From Haloarculaceae archaeon H-GB1-1 (GTDB lineage Archaea > Halobacteriota > Halobacteria > Halobacteriales > Haloarculaceae), in contig JARUKX010000005.1 in NCBI GenBank assembly GCA_029688825.1, forward strand, positions 118,878-182,877: DNA of 64,000 nt, given 5' to 3'. Positions 34,501-42,336 of this stretch are shown here, in pieces (position 1 is the first letter of the stretch; each line of letters begins with the position of its first letter). A program made the position numbers and the translations under genes. The notes beneath the pieces were generated by a model. The model worked only from the letters and a program-made list of their open reading frames with translations. It was not told the DNA's origin and searched no databases.

Positions 34501-34632
34501 CCGCTCGATGGACTCGTCGACCGCGGGCTCGGTCGGTAACGGCCGGTGTCCGAGCGTCGCCGTGAGCGTCGCACTGCCGACGAGCAAGACGACGCCGACG
34601 AGCGCGAACGGGACGCGAGCGCGGTCGTCCAT
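31591..34632 (-). CDS. Large pilus-operon surface protein (DUF7286-like)
   Basis: This 1013-residue protein has one N-terminal membrane helix (about 8-28) and a long extracytoplasmic part rich in Arg, Thr and Asn-X-Ser/Thr sequons. A C-terminal hydrophobic strand (ETVVVVVVPPGKAG) is also seen. It is the last and largest gene of the eight-gene pilus/secretion operon. It is likely an assembly or surface component like giant minor pilins. I recall the family as DUF7286. Its start overlaps the preceding stop by one base (TGATG). Confidence 0.82.
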   Translation of the reverse strand: MDDRARVPFALVGVVLLVGSATLTATLGHRPLPTEPAVDESIERTSAATRTALRGAAVTAGQNAAATPVLSRANTSTGRVLNASQPYRDALRVRIYVRARQRLDAIRHRRAGVTTTASLPATPNATALRKAKRRVDVESVGPNGTKLQVTIANVTVTARRDGEVVGRSRFSPTVVVSTPTLALHRRVSAYEDRLNRGISRPGLGQRLTARMYAVTWARGYAQYGGAPVENVVANRHVELMTNGALLAEQRYAFGTSDPGARRALAVGTARTGVADLTATSPNAQRWSQRLLRPNAAVPSTVPRLASDADAAGPNSTMQVGVNRTAVDVFRRTTSEENLTAILRSTYSAEVRVHTSVETVEQAPRPELKELNRSRWTLQKDYVGTSARTLDTFEPTTPEVENGHVIATYGRIVRVNHRHVGKWRWRGLSRETTNVTASRKRVRVTLVGTHARTAHGPNRTIRTVHERGRGPLDGPNLANVTGKAHATLVEERGGPGHVAEQAAMGETGTLSRVVYGERPADLSRWVYADLMGLREHIRDVTVTVRRGKVGTYETNPPAELAEAVRERRAELVGAPDSYHGVADRARVAVRAAYVDRVIAALERRADRRRRQGRALDERLQRKGAGSLGTLREGLAVRDEPRDVARERGLATTVDASPQYLTVSSVGHDLVPAVPEGETRRPLAARNLNVVTVPYDDVVSGLFDVAFLSPERTRLSSAARALRAANETLETRANRSLRIRRDRLQHDVERGNEEIRWWLLLVLDQRGVGDTEAERERVLDEALGRWDSSADRALALSNGSATDAIVAVAARRHPDAVGTTVARDRLRIRLSGAIRASVRSSSVQPRQRRVNESVTRTQAVVDGELRRIAEKRAKDRAAAAVTDAGNRTAQRVVNHTLEEVPAGLPVAPAPGYWYATVNVWHVEARGEYERFVVRAHRGTPESGGGTVAYVRDGSVARLDVDGDGSAERLGRADRISFETETVVVVVVPPGKAGMGDKDGNWDERSAGWPDPGSPD

Positions 34633-35480
34633 CACGCCGACCACGTCCTGACGGTGATTCTGACGGTCCGTACGCGCACTGCCTGCGTGGCGTTCGCTGG
34701 GCTCTCGTACCGCTCCGTGAGGTCCCGCTCGAACCGTGTCGCGAGGGCAGCTTCGAGGCGCTGGTTCGCGGCGGTCGCGTTCCGCCGGGCGAGCGCGTCA
34801 GAGACCGGGACGCCCAGCGATTCCGAGAGTCGGTCGTAGCGCTGGACGGTCGACCCGGAGACGGTCGCCGGCCCGGAGAGCGCCAGCCGACTGCTGCGTG
34901 GCTCGAACAACGTCCGGACCACCGCGCGTGCGAGTCTGTCCGCGAGCGCGTCGAACTCGGGCGTCGGCGAATCGGTCACGACACCAGCGTCACCGACGCC
35001 GCTCGGGACCACGAGGGTCGCGGCGTGAACGTCGGCTGATTGCGGCGGCGTCGGCCCGGCGGTCACAGTGCCGGACAGCGGCGCCCCCGGATACGGTGCC
35101 CAGACCGCTCGAACCTGGGCGTATCCTCCACGGCGTCTCGTCGCGTTCCGGGTCGCGTTCGCGACCGCCGTCTCGAACGACGACGGGCCGCTTCCCGCCG
35201 CGGTCCCCTCGACGGCGGGGTCGGCGACGGCCGCCGCGGCGAGCAACTCGGCGAGCGTGCCGTGAGCGGTCCGTTCGGTCGCGTTCGGGCCGCCCCTCGG
35301 AGCGACTCCACCGATCTCGTACTCGACTGTTGCCGTCGTCGTCGCCACGACATCGGCGGTGTCGGCCGCTGCGTGCGTCGGGGCCAGCGGCGCTGGGCGG
35401 GCGAAGACGAGCATCGAGGCGGCGGCACTCACCAGCAGGAGAAAGACCATTCCGTCGAGGACGGTACTCACAGCCCTCAC
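34632..35480 (-). CDS. Pilus-operon minor pilin-like protein (DUF7284-like)
   Basis: This 282-residue protein has a single N-terminal hydrophobic helix (DGMVFLLLVSAAASMLVFA) directly after a short basic start. An extracytoplasmic Thr/Ala/Arg-rich domain with several N-glycosylation sequons follows. This is the shape of an archaeal pseudopilin. Start GTG at 35480 overlaps the upstream stop (GTGA). It fits DUF7284 from memory. Confidence 0.8.
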   Translation of the reverse strand: MRAVSTVLDGMVFLLLVSAAASMLVFARPAPLAPTHAAADTADVVATTTATVEYEIGGVAPRGGPNATERTAHGTLAELLAAAAVADPAVEGTAAGSGPSSFETAVANATRNATRRRGGYAQVRAVWAPYPGAPLSGTVTAGPTPPQSADVHAATLVVPSGVGDAGVVTDSPTPEFDALADRLARAVVRTLFEPRSSRLALSGPATVSGSTVQRYDRLSESLGVPVSDALARRNATAANQRLEAALATRFERDLTERYESPANATQAVRVRTVRITVRTWSA

Positions 35481-35869
35481 GACCAGACCACCACCCGAAG
35501 CGTTCCCGGCCTGATACGACCCGGGCCGATTCGTGCGCTGACTCGCCGCGACGCCGTCTGCGTGCGATTCGGTGGGGCAGGACCCGCAGTCCAGCGACGG
35601 TCGTCGACCACGAGCGTGACGTTGCAGCGGTAGCCGTCGGGGGCCGTCGAGCGAGCCGTCGACAATCGCGATGGACGAACGACGCCGGCGACGCTGCTGG
35701 CTCGTTCGACGGTATCCACCGCGTGGTCGGCCACCTGCCTGTCGCGGGAGTCGGGGAGTGCCCCGTCGAGGACGCCGACGTACAGCGACAGTCCCAGGCA
35801 GATGGCCACGACGGCGACCAGCGCGGCGATTGGCTCGGTCTGGCCCCTACGCGCCGACGAGCGTGCCAT
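35477..35869 (-). CDS. Pilin-like protein (DUF7285-like)
   Basis: This 130-residue protein begins with a basic stretch, then RRGQTEPIAALVAVVAICLG. That resembles a class III (type IV pilin) signal in which cleavage after Gly would leave a hydrophobic assembly helix. The remaining roughly 95 residues would be the pilin head. It overlaps the preceding gene by 23 nt and the following one by 4 nt. It matches DUF7285 from memory. Confidence 0.78.
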   Translation of the reverse strand: MARSSARRGQTEPIAALVAVVAICLGLSLYVGVLDGALPDSRDRQVADHAVDTVERASSVAGVVRPSRLSTARSTAPDGYRCNVTLVVDDRRWTAGPAPPNRTQTASRRVSARIGPGRIRPGTLRVVVWS

Positions 35870-36317
35870 TGATCCCCTCCCACGTGACGCGACGAACGGT
35901 CAGTTCCGGCGGTGCGTCTCGCCACCTCGCCGGTCGGTTCCGGGCGCGGTCCAGCGCGGTTCGGAACGCCACCTTCGAGTCGAAGACCCGATGTGGCGGC
36001 CGACCATCGACGACTGCCCCGAGCAGCGTCGAGTTCACGACGGGAACGACGGGTGCGTACGCGAAGGTCGCGTGTGAGGTCCCCTCACGATTCCGAAGGA
36101 CGACCGCCGTCGAGCCGAGTCGCAGACGTTCGGCACGGACTTCGACCGTCGCACTCGCTTCGTAGGGGCTGCTGGCGACGGAATCGACCGTTTCGGCGAG
36201 CGTCGCCGCGTCCGGCGGCGCGACGGCCGGCAAGCCGAGCACGACGCCGAACACCGCGAGGCTGACCGTCGCGACGCCGACCCACGTGTACCAGGCGTCG
36301 ACTGGCGCATCGAACAT
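35847..36317 (-). CDS. Pilus-operon membrane-anchored protein (DUF7283-like)
   Basis: This 156-residue protein has an N-terminal anchor (about 9-31) after MFDAPVDAWY and an extracytoplasmic domain of mostly beta character. It sits between the TadC-like gene (33 bp upstream) and the DUF7285-like gene, whose start it overlaps. DUF7283 is the family name recalled. Its exact role in the machine is unknown. Confidence 0.78.
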   Translation of the reverse strand: MFDAPVDAWYTWVGVATVSLAVFGVVLGLPAVAPPDAATLAETVDSVASSPYEASATVEVRAERLRLGSTAVVLRNREGTSHATFAYAPVVPVVNSTLLGAVVDGRPPHRVFDSKVAFRTALDRARNRPARWRDAPPELTVRRVTWEGINGTLVGA

Positions 36318-36350
36318 GGCGGGGTTGGTCGCGTATTCGGTGATAAACCT

Positions 36351-38054
36351 TCAGACGAACAGTCCCACTGCGAACTGCGTCACGAGGAAGACGGTCGTGG
36401 CGGACAGCAACGCCCCGCCGGCGCGATACCCGACGAGCGTCCGGTCGAATCCGCGTTCGAGGCCGCTCGCCAGGGCCGAGAGGAGCGCCGCCAGGACGAG
36501 GACGTACACACCGACGGTGAGGCCGAGCGTGGACGTTTCCGGCACCGATCCACCGAGTTCGGCGTCGACGCGGCCGATGGCGTCCGCGAGCGCGACGGTC
36601 GCACCCGCGACGAGCGGTGCGAACACGGCCGCCGTGTTCAGCAGCGTTCCCGTGACGCTCGCGAGGTCGCGGCGCGTCTCCTCCTCGACGCGGCCGAGGT
36701 CCGAGAGGTGCTCGGCCATCGACACGACAGCGGCTCCCGCCGGTCGACCCTCGGTCGCAGCGAGCGCGAGCAGTTCGGCGACGCTTCTCGCGCGGGCGCT
36801 GGGAATCGTCGATAGCGCCCCGTGGTCGTCGAGGAACGCCGCACGGACGCCAACGCCGAGCTGTCGCTGGCGGCGGGCCGCAGCGGCGAACACGGTCGCC
36901 GTCTCGCCAGTGAGCTCGTCCGCGGCGCGTTCGACGGCCGTTTCGACCGCCTGTCCGCGCTGGACCCTCCGGCCGACCAGCGCCAGCGCGTCGTCCAGTC
37001 CGTCCTCGACCGCGGTGACGCGTCGCCTGACTGCCATCGCCGGTCGATAGCGGACGAACAGGGCCGCGCCGGCTGTGGCACCTCCGACAGCCAGCGGCAC
37101 CGTCCACGGCGAGAGCATGGTCGTCGCGACCACTCCCGCGAGGATGCCCGCACCGACGCCAGCCAGCACGGCATTTCGAGCGCCGTCGGGGAGGTCGGGA
37201 TGCGTCCGCGGCACGGCGGGCGCTGGAAACGCGACCGGTCTGCGGGCGAGCAGCCACGCACCGAGGCCGGCCACCGCGAGCGGCAGCAAGAGGTCGTATC
37301 CGACCACCAGAAGCATCGTCGAGACGCCGACGCCGGCCGCGCTCGCCGCCGGCAGCAGCGCGACCAGCGCGAGCGGCAGCAAGACGCCGAAAGCGTACAC
37401 TGCGGTCGCCGGCCGGCGGACGGAGACGGCAAACTCAGCCGTCGAGTCCCTCGTCCCATCGAGGACCGCGTCGAGTGCCCGGTCCAGCGTTCGCGCCCGC
37501 TCGCCCGCCGGTTCAGCTCCGGCAGTCCCGACGAGCGCGAGCGAACGCCGGAGCGCCGGGAACCACGTCCCCCACTCCCGCCCGAAGGCGTCGAGGCCCG
37601 TCGCGCCCGTTCCCGTAGTCCGGCGGACGTGTTCGCGCAGGCTCGCCGCCAGCGGGCCGGTTCCGGTCTCCGCCGCGAAGGTCGCAGCGGCTTCCGGTGC
37701 AGGTGCCAGACGCATCCGCAGGACGGCGCGACTCACCAGCCCCGGCGCGGCACCCAGCGCGCTCGTCCGCCGCGCTCGCGCTGCGAGGCGAACCGTCGCA
37801 GGGACGCCACTCATCGCGCCGAACGCCGCGAGGCCCGCGGCCAGCAGCACGACCGGCCGAATTCGTTGTGGGACGGCGACGAGGCAAGCGAGGCCAGTCC
37901 CCAGCAGCGCCAGCCCAGCGCCGTAGCCAGCGCGGATCACCTCGGTGGCAGTCAGCGGCGCATCGAGGAACGACAGGGCGCGGTCGAGGTCGGCATCGTC
38001 GGCGACGGCCCAAGGATACAGACGCGCCAGCGCGTGGACGAGCGTCCCCCTCAT
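36351..38054 (-). CDS. GspF/TadC-type pilus assembly membrane protein
   Basis: This 567-residue integral membrane protein is made of two related halves. Each has a cytoplasmic helical domain followed by paired membrane helices, the GspF/TadC pattern. About eight or nine hydrophobic segments are visible. It forms the inner-membrane platform with which the secretion ATPase works. ATG 38054 overlaps the ATPase stop by 4 nt (ATGA). The upstream in-frame extension is rejected because it lies inside the ATPase gene. Confidence 0.85.
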   Translation of the reverse strand: MRGTLVHALARLYPWAVADDADLDRALSFLDAPLTATEVIRAGYGAGLALLGTGLACLVAVPQRIRPVVLLAAGLAAFGAMSGVPATVRLAARARRTSALGAAPGLVSRAVLRMRLAPAPEAAATFAAETGTGPLAASLREHVRRTTGTGATGLDAFGREWGTWFPALRRSLALVGTAGAEPAGERARTLDRALDAVLDGTRDSTAEFAVSVRRPATAVYAFGVLLPLALVALLPAASAAGVGVSTMLLVVGYDLLLPLAVAGLGAWLLARRPVAFPAPAVPRTHPDLPDGARNAVLAGVGAGILAGVVATTMLSPWTVPLAVGGATAGAALFVRYRPAMAVRRRVTAVEDGLDDALALVGRRVQRGQAVETAVERAADELTGETATVFAAAARRQRQLGVGVRAAFLDDHGALSTIPSARARSVAELLALAATEGRPAGAAVVSMAEHLSDLGRVEEETRRDLASVTGTLLNTAAVFAPLVAGATVALADAIGRVDAELGGSVPETSTLGLTVGVYVLVLAALLSALASGLERGFDRTLVGYRAGGALLSATTVFLVTQFAVGLFV

Positions 38055-39943
38055 GTGCGTCGCTCGGCGTGGGCCCTGACGACGGCCTCGCTGTCGGTGC
38101 GGCCCGTCGCGCTCAGCTCCTCGAACCACGTCGTACGGGCTTGCAAGGCCGCACGGACGTCGGCATACTGTTCGGTCGGTCGCGCGAGCGTCGAAATGAC
38201 GTGAGCGTTCCCGCGGTCGAGTCGGCCGGTGGCCGCGAGGTCGTCGCCATCGCGTTCGAACAACGCCGGAAAGCGCTGGTCGTCGCCGTCGCCGACGACC
38301 TCCTGGACGACCCGAACCCGACGCTCGGTCCCGTCGGCGGTCGCGACCGATTCGAGCGTCACCAGCAGGTCGGTCACGCCGAACGACGATGCGGGAACGC
38401 CGAGATCCGAGACCAGCCGTTCCCTGACGTCCGCGCCGCCGTCGCCGTGTATCGTCCCCATGACGGCGCTCGCGTTCGCGCCGACGCGCATCGCCTCGTA
38501 GAGGACGCTCGCCTCCTCGCCGCGAATCTCACCGACGACGAGCGCGCCCTCCCCGAGTCGCAGCGCCGTTCGAAGCGCAGCCGTCGGCGTCAATCCGGGC
38601 CCCTCTGTCGTCGCACTCAGCTGCTGCACGTCGCGGCCGCCGTCCTGGAGCGCCGCGACCGGGAGTTCCGGCGTGTCCTCGATGGCCACCGTTCGAACGG
38701 TTGCGGGGAGTTCCCACAGCAGCGACCCCAGAAGCGTCGTCTTGCCGGCACCGCGAGGCCCGGCGATCAGAATCGCACACCCACGTTCGACAGCGAGCGA
38801 CAACAGCGCCGCTGCCGAGGCAGTGAGCGTGCCGTTGGCGACGAGCGCGGCCAGCGTCCAGGCCTCGCGGTCGCCGGCGCGGAAGGCGAAGGCAAAGCCG
38901 TCGCTGGCGGGCCCGGTCAGGCCGGCGACCCTGACCCGTCGACCGCCGATGGAGACGGCGGCGTCGAGGCGCGGCGACGCGCGCGAGAAGGCCCGACCGC
39001 ACTCCCTGCGAAACCGAGATGCGAGTGCAGCGGCCCCGTCGGGCGTGAGTCGGACGTTCGTCCGGAGCATCTCGCCGTCACAGCGAACCCGGAGCGGATT
39101 GTCGTCGACCGGTGCGGTCGCGAAGACATCCGAGATCTCGGGGTCGGCGAAGAGGTCTTCGAGGACGCCGAAGCCGCGGGCGTGCTTCCGGACGACCGCC
39201 GTCAGCGTCTCGACCGGCGCGGCCTCGGGTGCGACGGCACGCACGGCGCGTGAGGGCGCACGTTCGCTCTCCTCGGCTCCGGATGCGAGCCGTTCGTAGG
39301 CCCGATGGAGGAGGGCGGCCGCGTCAGGTTCGAGGCGGTGTTCGGCGGGAACCACGTGATAGGTCCCGAGTTCGTCGTCGACCGCGTCGTAGACCCGGAC
39401 GACCGCGTCGGTCGAGAGGTCACGCCGCTCTCTGAGTCGGGCTGCGTTCGGCGGGTTCGTCCGCAGTCGTGATCGACTGACCGCCGGCCCGACCGCGGGC
39501 GAGAGGTCGTCGTACGAGTCGAATCGGTGCCCACCGTCGGCGAGTCCCGTATCGACAGCGAGCCGACGCACTGCGCCCGCGCGCCCGCTGGCTTCGGCGG
39601 CGGCCTGCAACGGGTCGGTCTTCGTTCGGTCGGCCAGCCGGTCGTCGTGGACCGCGACGGCGTCCGTGAACCGACCGGCAGCAGTGAACAGTGCCCCAGC
39701 GTCACCGTCGTAGACGCGTTCGATTCCGTCCGCGTGCGTGTGGACAGCGGTCGCGTCTCGCCGCGTCAGCGACTCGACGACGGTTCGACGGCAGTCGGAC
39801 GCGTCGGCGAGAATACCGCGTCCGGGACAGCCGTCGGCGTCGAGATGGAGGCGGTCGCCTTCGAAGCGCGTGTCACACCGGCAGCTCGCCTCCGTGTCGG
39901 CCCCGGTGGCCCCGGGCCGAAGGCGGGAGAGGTGATTTCGCAT
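38051..39943 (-). CDS. Type II/IV secretion (pilus) ATPase
   Basis: This 630-residue ATPase has Walker A GPRGAGKT (395-402), Asp box VAIEDTPEL (419-427), Walker B ALVVGEIRGEEA (467-478) and His box GTIHG (496-500), as in GspE/TadA/PilB. The N-terminal 60 residues carry Cys21, Cys23, Cys39 and Cys51, possibly a zinc site. It powers assembly through the TadC-like partner encoded next. Its start lies 26 bp after the DUF7311-like stop. Confidence 0.92.
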   Translation of the reverse strand: MRNHLSRLRPGATGADTEASCRCDTRFEGDRLHLDADGCPGRGILADASDCRRTVVESLTRRDATAVHTHADGIERVYDGDAGALFTAAGRFTDAVAVHDDRLADRTKTDPLQAAAEASGRAGAVRRLAVDTGLADGGHRFDSYDDLSPAVGPAVSRSRLRTNPPNAARLRERRDLSTDAVVRVYDAVDDELGTYHVVPAEHRLEPDAAALLHRAYERLASGAEESERAPSRAVRAVAPEAAPVETLTAVVRKHARGFGVLEDLFADPEISDVFATAPVDDNPLRVRCDGEMLRTNVRLTPDGAAALASRFRRECGRAFSRASPRLDAAVSIGGRRVRVAGLTGPASDGFAFAFRAGDREAWTLAALVANGTLTASAAALLSLAVERGCAILIAGPRGAGKTTLLGSLLWELPATVRTVAIEDTPELPVAALQDGGRDVQQLSATTEGPGLTPTAALRTALRLGEGALVVGEIRGEEASVLYEAMRVGANASAVMGTIHGDGGADVRERLVSDLGVPASSFGVTDLLVTLESVATADGTERRVRVVQEVVGDGDDQRFPALFERDGDDLAATGRLDRGNAHVISTLARPTEQYADVRAALQARTTWFEELSATGRTDSEAVVRAHAERRT

Positions 39944-39969
39944 GGGCCGGTCTGGGCTCGGTTTCCGCC

Positions 39970-40431
39970 TTAAACGTCAGGGCGTGCGACGACGACGACG
40001 CGCTCGCTGTCGGTCCGGACGAGACGGAGGTGTAGTCGGTGGCGACCGCCGGTGGTGAGAACCAGCGAGTCCGACGGGCCGGCAACCGACAGCCGCACGT
40101 CGGGAACGCGCTGGACGTGGCGGCGGCCCCCGTCTGCTCGCCATCCGAATCGCGCACGCCCGCCATCCGTAGTCGAAAGCGAGACGAACTCGACGCCCGC
40201 CGCGGCCCAGGACCGGTGCGGTACGCTGAACGTCGTCGCCACTCGCGCACCGGGAGTTCCGGACGGGACCGCCGCGTCCCCGCGCTGGAGAAGTCGCATC
40301 TCGTCGGCGAGGCCCTCCAGCTCCGACCCGACGCGGACGTCGGTCCGCTTGACGCGCGCCTCGTCGAGCGCCGGCAGGCTCACCCCGAGCAGCGCCACAG
40401 CCAGGACGACGGCGAGGACTGCTCTCAACAC
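39970..40431 (-). CDS. Pilus-operon anchored protein (DUF7311-like)
   Basis: This 153-residue protein starts at GTG. It has an N-terminal anchor (MLRAVLAVVLAVALLGVSLPAL) and an extracytoplasmic beta-rich domain. It overlaps the DUF7310-like stop by 1 nt. The short positively charged start and helix again look like a pseudopilin or export-signal protein. The role is inferred from the operon. Confidence 0.78.
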   Translation of the reverse strand: MLRAVLAVVLAVALLGVSLPALDEARVKRTDVRVGSELEGLADEMRLLQRGDAAVPSGTPGARVATTFSVPHRSWAAAGVEFVSLSTTDGGRARFGWRADGGRRHVQRVPDVRLSVAGPSDSLVLTTGGRHRLHLRLVRTDSERVVVVARPDV

Positions 40432-40985
40432 TACAGCAGGTCCCGAACCCGAGCGAGGAGCCCGTGAGAGGTCTCGTCGGCGGGGGATTCCGGTTCGTCG
40501 TCGAGTCCCCAGTCCGACGTCGACTGGCCGCCCGTGGTCGCCGTGCGGCGGTCGAGTCCGCCGTCGGTAGCCTCGGCGGCATTCGGTCGGGTCGGTCCCG
40601 ACGGACCGCGCGCGCGGTCATCGTGAGCGATCGCCGTACGAGGCGCACTCGAGCGCGTTCGACCTCCATCGCCTGGCGACCCGCGCTCGACCGCCTGCGA
40701 CTGTCGGTCGGCTTCCAGCGCCTCGACTTTCGCGAGCGCGGTTTCCGCCCGGTCGGCGACCTCATCGTTGACCGAGCGAACGTTCCCGACGTAGCCGCGA
40801 ATCGCCTGGACTGCGGCCTGTAGTTCCGTGAGATCCGACTCCAACGCGTCGAGTCGTCGCTCGAACTCGGTTGTGTCAGCTACGTCGGCCGTCGACAGCG
40901 GCTTCGTATGCGTTTCGTCGTCGCCGAGCGCTCGCTCGACCGTTCGGAGCCGCCGTTCCAGGGCCTCGACGTCCGTGTCCGTCAT
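40431..40985 (-). CDS. Coiled-coil protein leading the pilus operon (DUF7310-like)
   Basis: This 184-residue soluble protein has an N-terminal heptad-rich coiled coil (about 5-20 and 40-95, e.g. LDALESDLTELQAAVQAIRG). A disordered Ser/Arg/Thr-rich linker is followed by a short amphipathic C-terminal helix (SHGLLARVRDLL). It is the first gene of the operon, divergent from cetZ across an 81 bp promoter region. It could be a cytoplasmic adaptor for the ATPase. Confidence 0.8.
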   Translation of the reverse strand: MTDTDVEALERRLRTVERALGDDETHTKPLSTADVADTTEFERRLDALESDLTELQAAVQAIRGYVGNVRSVNDEVADRAETALAKVEALEADRQSQAVERGSPGDGGRTRSSAPRTAIAHDDRARGPSGPTRPNAAEATDGGLDRRTATTGGQSTSDWGLDDEPESPADETSHGLLARVRDLL

Positions 40986-41037
40986 GCTCGGTCGTCGCCT
41001 CCCACTGGTATATCAAATTTCGGAGTGGCCAAACGTT

Positions 41038-41046
41038 GATAAAGTA
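41038..41046 (+). promoter_or_regulatory. TATA-like element of cetZ
   Basis: GATAAAGTA lies about 25 bp before the cetZ ATG at 41067, consistent with leaderless transcription. Confidence 0.4.
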
Positions 41047-41066
41047 CTTGCTCCAATCACTATCGT

Positions 41067-42146
41067 ATGAAAGTCGTCCTGATTGGTGTCGGGCAAGCGG
41101 GTGGGAAAGTCACCCAGGCGCTTGCCGAATTCGATTACGAGATGGGGTTCGGCGCTGTCAAAAGCGCGATGGCGGTGAACACCGCCGGAGCCGACCTCAG
41201 AGAGTTGGACATCGACACGATGCTCATCGGCCAGGATCGAGTGAAAGGCCACGGCGTCGGGGGAGACAACGAACTCGGCTCGGAGATCATGGCCGACGAG
41301 GCCATCGAGGTGATGGACGGGCTGGAGGGCTCGCTCACCTCCGAAGCCGAAGGCATCTTCGTCGTGGCCGGCCTCGGCGGGGGGACCGGAAGCGGAGGCG
41401 CACCGGTCCTCGCCCGCGAACTCGCTCGGATCTACGACGTTCCCGTCTACGTTCTCGGCATCCTCCCCGGCCGTAACGAGGGCTCCATCTACCAGGCCAA
41501 CGCCGGCCGGTCGCTCAAGACCGTGACGCGAGAAGCCGACGCCACCCTTCTCATCGACAACGACGCCTGGCACAGCGCCCAGGAGAGCGTCGAAGAGGGA
41601 TTCGACAACATCAACGACGCCATCGCCCAGCGCATCGGCCTCCTGCTCGCCTCCGGCGAGATAACGGAGGGCGTGGGCGAGAGCGTCGTCGACTCCAGCG
41701 AGATCATCAACACCCTCCGTCCGGGCGGCATGGCCGCGCTCGGATACGCCAGCGCCCCCGCGAGCGAGGACGCCGGCGAGAACGTCAACACCATCACCTC
41801 CATCACCCGGAACGCCCTCCTCACCGGAATGAGCGTCCCTAACGTCGTCGAGGCCGAGACCGGCCTGCTGGTCATCGCGGGCCAGCCAGACCGCATCTCC
41901 CGCAAGGGCGTCGAGCGCGCCCGGAGTTGGGTCGAAGACCAGACCGGGAGCCTGGAGGTACGCGGCGGTGACTTCCCGATGGAGAGCGACCGCGTCGGCG
42001 CGCTCGTCCTGCTCGGCGGCATCGAGCGCTCCAACCGCGTCGACGAGTTCATGGAACGCGCACGCGAGGCCCACGAAGCCGAGCAGGAACACCAGCGCGA
42101 CCCCGCCGCCGAGTTCAAGAACGACAAGCTGGACAACCTCTTCTGA
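41067..42146 (+). CDS. cetZ: Tubulin-like CetZ cytoskeletal protein
   Basis: This 359-residue tubulin/FtsZ-superfamily GTPase has an N-terminal VLIGVGQAGGKV and the nucleotide signature GGGTGSG at residues 104-110. It has the CetZ-type long acidic/basic C-terminus ending DKLDNLF. CetZs form filaments that control cell shape and motility in haloarchaea, distinct from FtsZ1/FtsZ2 in division. Which CetZ subgroup it is cannot be fixed here. It stands alone, divergent from the pilus operon, and is followed by a hairpin terminator. Confidence 0.95.
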   Translation: MKVVLIGVGQAGGKVTQALAEFDYEMGFGAVKSAMAVNTAGADLRELDIDTMLIGQDRVKGHGVGGDNELGSEIMADEAIEVMDGLEGSLTSEAEGIFVVAGLGGGTGSGGAPVLARELARIYDVPVYVLGILPGRNEGSIYQANAGRSLKTVTREADATLLIDNDAWHSAQESVEEGFDNINDAIAQRIGLLLASGEITEGVGESVVDSSEIINTLRPGGMAALGYASAPASEDAGENVNTITSITRNALLTGMSVPNVVEAETGLLVIAGQPDRISRKGVERARSWVEDQTGSLEVRGGDFPMESDRVGALVLLGGIERSNRVDEFMERAREAHEAEQEHQRDPAAEFKNDKLDNLF

Positions 42147-42159
42147 AACCACTTTTTAC

Positions 42160-42187
42160 AAGAGGGGGTGCCTGCGGCACCCCTCTT
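42160..42187 (+). terminator. Hairpin terminator after cetZ
   Basis: AAGAGGGG..GTGCC pairs with GGCAC..CCCTCTT around a TGC loop, with a single bulged G. A T5 tract precedes it at 42153-42157. The position 14 bp after the stop fits transcription termination. Confidence 0.6.
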
Positions 42188-42210
42188 CCAAAAACTTGGG
42201 GAAAAACGAC

Positions 42211-42239
42211 CTTCGGACTCGGCGACGCCGAGTCCGAAG
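42211..42239. repeat. Perfect 13-bp inverted repeat
   Basis: CTTCGGACTCGGC and its exact reverse complement are separated by 3 bases. It lies between cetZ and the convergent phosphodiesterase gene, so it could act as a terminator hairpin for either strand. Confidence 0.6.
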
Positions 42240-42273
42240 CGAACCGGCGGCGAAGCTGCCGGATGCTGACCGC

Positions 42274-42336
42274 CACAGCCGACCGCTCAGTATCGTCACA
42301 GCCGGCCGCTCAGCAACGCAACAGCCGACCGCTCAG
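42274..42336. repeat. Three 23-bp tandem repeats
   Basis: Three copies of ACAGCCG(A/G)CCGCTCAG recur with a period of 23 bp at 42274, 42297 and 42320. The last copy runs over the stop codon of the minus-strand gene. Each copy differs mainly in the 6 bases after CTCAG. Confidence 0.6.

Noticed and set aside
42274..42336. CRISPR array
   Set aside because: Only three 23-bp head-to-tail units with 6-bp variable parts are present. There are no spacers and no cas genes.
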